From assembly GCF_037975245.1 (NCBI RefSeq), contig NC_092579.1, forward strand, positions 22,204,666 to 22,268,665: a stretch of DNA of 64,000 nt. The letters run 5' to 3'. A model generated the notes under the pieces. It did not search any database. It was not told where the DNA came from and saw only the letters and a list, made by a program, of their open reading frames with translations. This document shows, piece after piece, positions 63,497 to 64,000 of this stretch. The position numbers and the translations under genes are program-made. How positions within the stretch are numbered: the first letter of the stretch is position 1; the number at the start of each line of letters is the position of its first letter. This DNA is from Apostichopus japonicus (taxonomy: Eukaryota > Echinodermata > Holothuroidea > Aspidochirotida > Stichopodidae).

Positions 63497-63574
63497 ATGG
63501 AACGCCAAAAGGCTAACCGGATTTCATTGAATAAAGCCAAAGATTTGTCTTACGTGCTCCTTTTGGCGTTCCAT
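63497..63574. mobile_element. 78-bp foldback: 16-bp perfect inverted repeat
   Basis: Arms ATGGAACGCCAAAAGG (63497-63512) and CCTTTTGGCGTTCCAT (63559-63574) are perfectly complementary around a 46-nt loop. The 14-mer TTTTGGCGTTCCAT also occurs alone at 59575-59588, so the arm is a dispersed sequence. No clear target duplication is visible. It may be a small MITE or foldback element. Confidence 0.5.
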
Positions 63575-63892
63575 GTATAGGAACAGAGTCAATATATACA
63601 GTCCGCTAACCGATGAAAGGCCACTCATCATTTTCAAAATTATATGATAATATTTTAATACATCATGAGATTTAACCTTTCTGATGCCACTACGCTAACG
63701 CCTCGTCCGGCCTATCCCACCCCCGCTCTCTCATACCCCAACAAAGCCTCAACCCCCCACCCCCCCGTTCCCTCCTCTGTCCCTTCTTACAAACATAAAG
63801 TTTGTCTCTTATCAGGCACAATACGACATAATTTACGGTCATGCATATTGGGTCACGTTTTTTTTCAAATTTCTCCAAAAAAAACAACAAAA

Positions 63893-63919
63893 AAACACAC
63901 ACACACACACACACACACA
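63893..63919 (+). repeat. (AC)n microsatellite
   Basis: CA dinucleotide run after an A-rich stretch. Confidence 0.95.
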
Positions 63920-64000
63920 AGAAAGGTTTCAAAGTAACTGCATTTATAACACTATGGTTAAAAATAAATCGCTTTATTAAAACACCTTTAAGTACCTGTG

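Overview
The window looks like non-coding DNA from the nuclear genome of an animal, with one exon. It is AT-rich with no dense gene packing. It carries long (TA)n microsatellites, G/C homopolymers, minisatellites, tRNA-derived SINE-like copies and small non-autonomous DNA transposons. This style fits a marine invertebrate deuterostome such as an echinoderm; that placement is an impression of repeat style, not a proof. I see no prokaryotic genes, rRNA, intact functional tRNA, CRISPR array or virus. Only one reading frame stands out from chance: 30060-30646 on the plus strand, 194 full codons. It opens with a good splice acceptor and ends at a TAA, so I read it as the 3' terminal coding exon of a gene whose other exons lie upstream. 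The encoded tail is Ser/Pro-rich, then acidic, and I do not recognise the family. || Layout. 1-30 kb: intron-like or intergenic DNA with a (TA)n at 7.3 kb, a degenerate minisatellite at 8.2 kb followed by a 141-bp tandem unit rich in AGGTCA half-sites, (TA)n at 20.2 kb, a nested TA/CT higher-order array at 23.5 kb, a tRNA-type SINE head at 25.4 kb, a 31-bp tandem repeat at 28.2 kb and several two-copy tandem duplications. 30.0-31.9 kb: terminal exon plus probable 3' UTR with candidate AATAAA signals. 33.2-34.1 kb: a 43-bp minisatellite with a 374-bp higher-order period. 37.8 and 42.4 kb: G-rich and purine-rich tracts. 43.6 and 44.3 kb: long (TA)n arrays, the second touching the 3' side of a minus-strand SINE-like copy. 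51.1-53.0 kb: a complete hAT-like non-autonomous element with a perfect 8-bp target duplication and a second hAT-like element inside it. 61.7 kb: a 37-bp satellite whose unit folds into two perfect hairpins. 62.9-63.1 kb: a second SINE-like copy with three consecutive hairpins. 63.5 kb: a 16-bp inverted repeat. || Main discovery candidate: two separate loci (15.3 and 42.1 kb) carry the same tiny palindrome, arms CATGGAGCTAT and ATAGCTCCATG, with 0 or 6 bases between the arms. Each is flanked by its own perfect 7-bp direct repeat (GTTCAAT and GTAAGCC). That is the signature of mobile insertions only 22-28 bp long. || All repeat and motif calls were made by reading the sequence by eye; no alignment, folding or database search was run.
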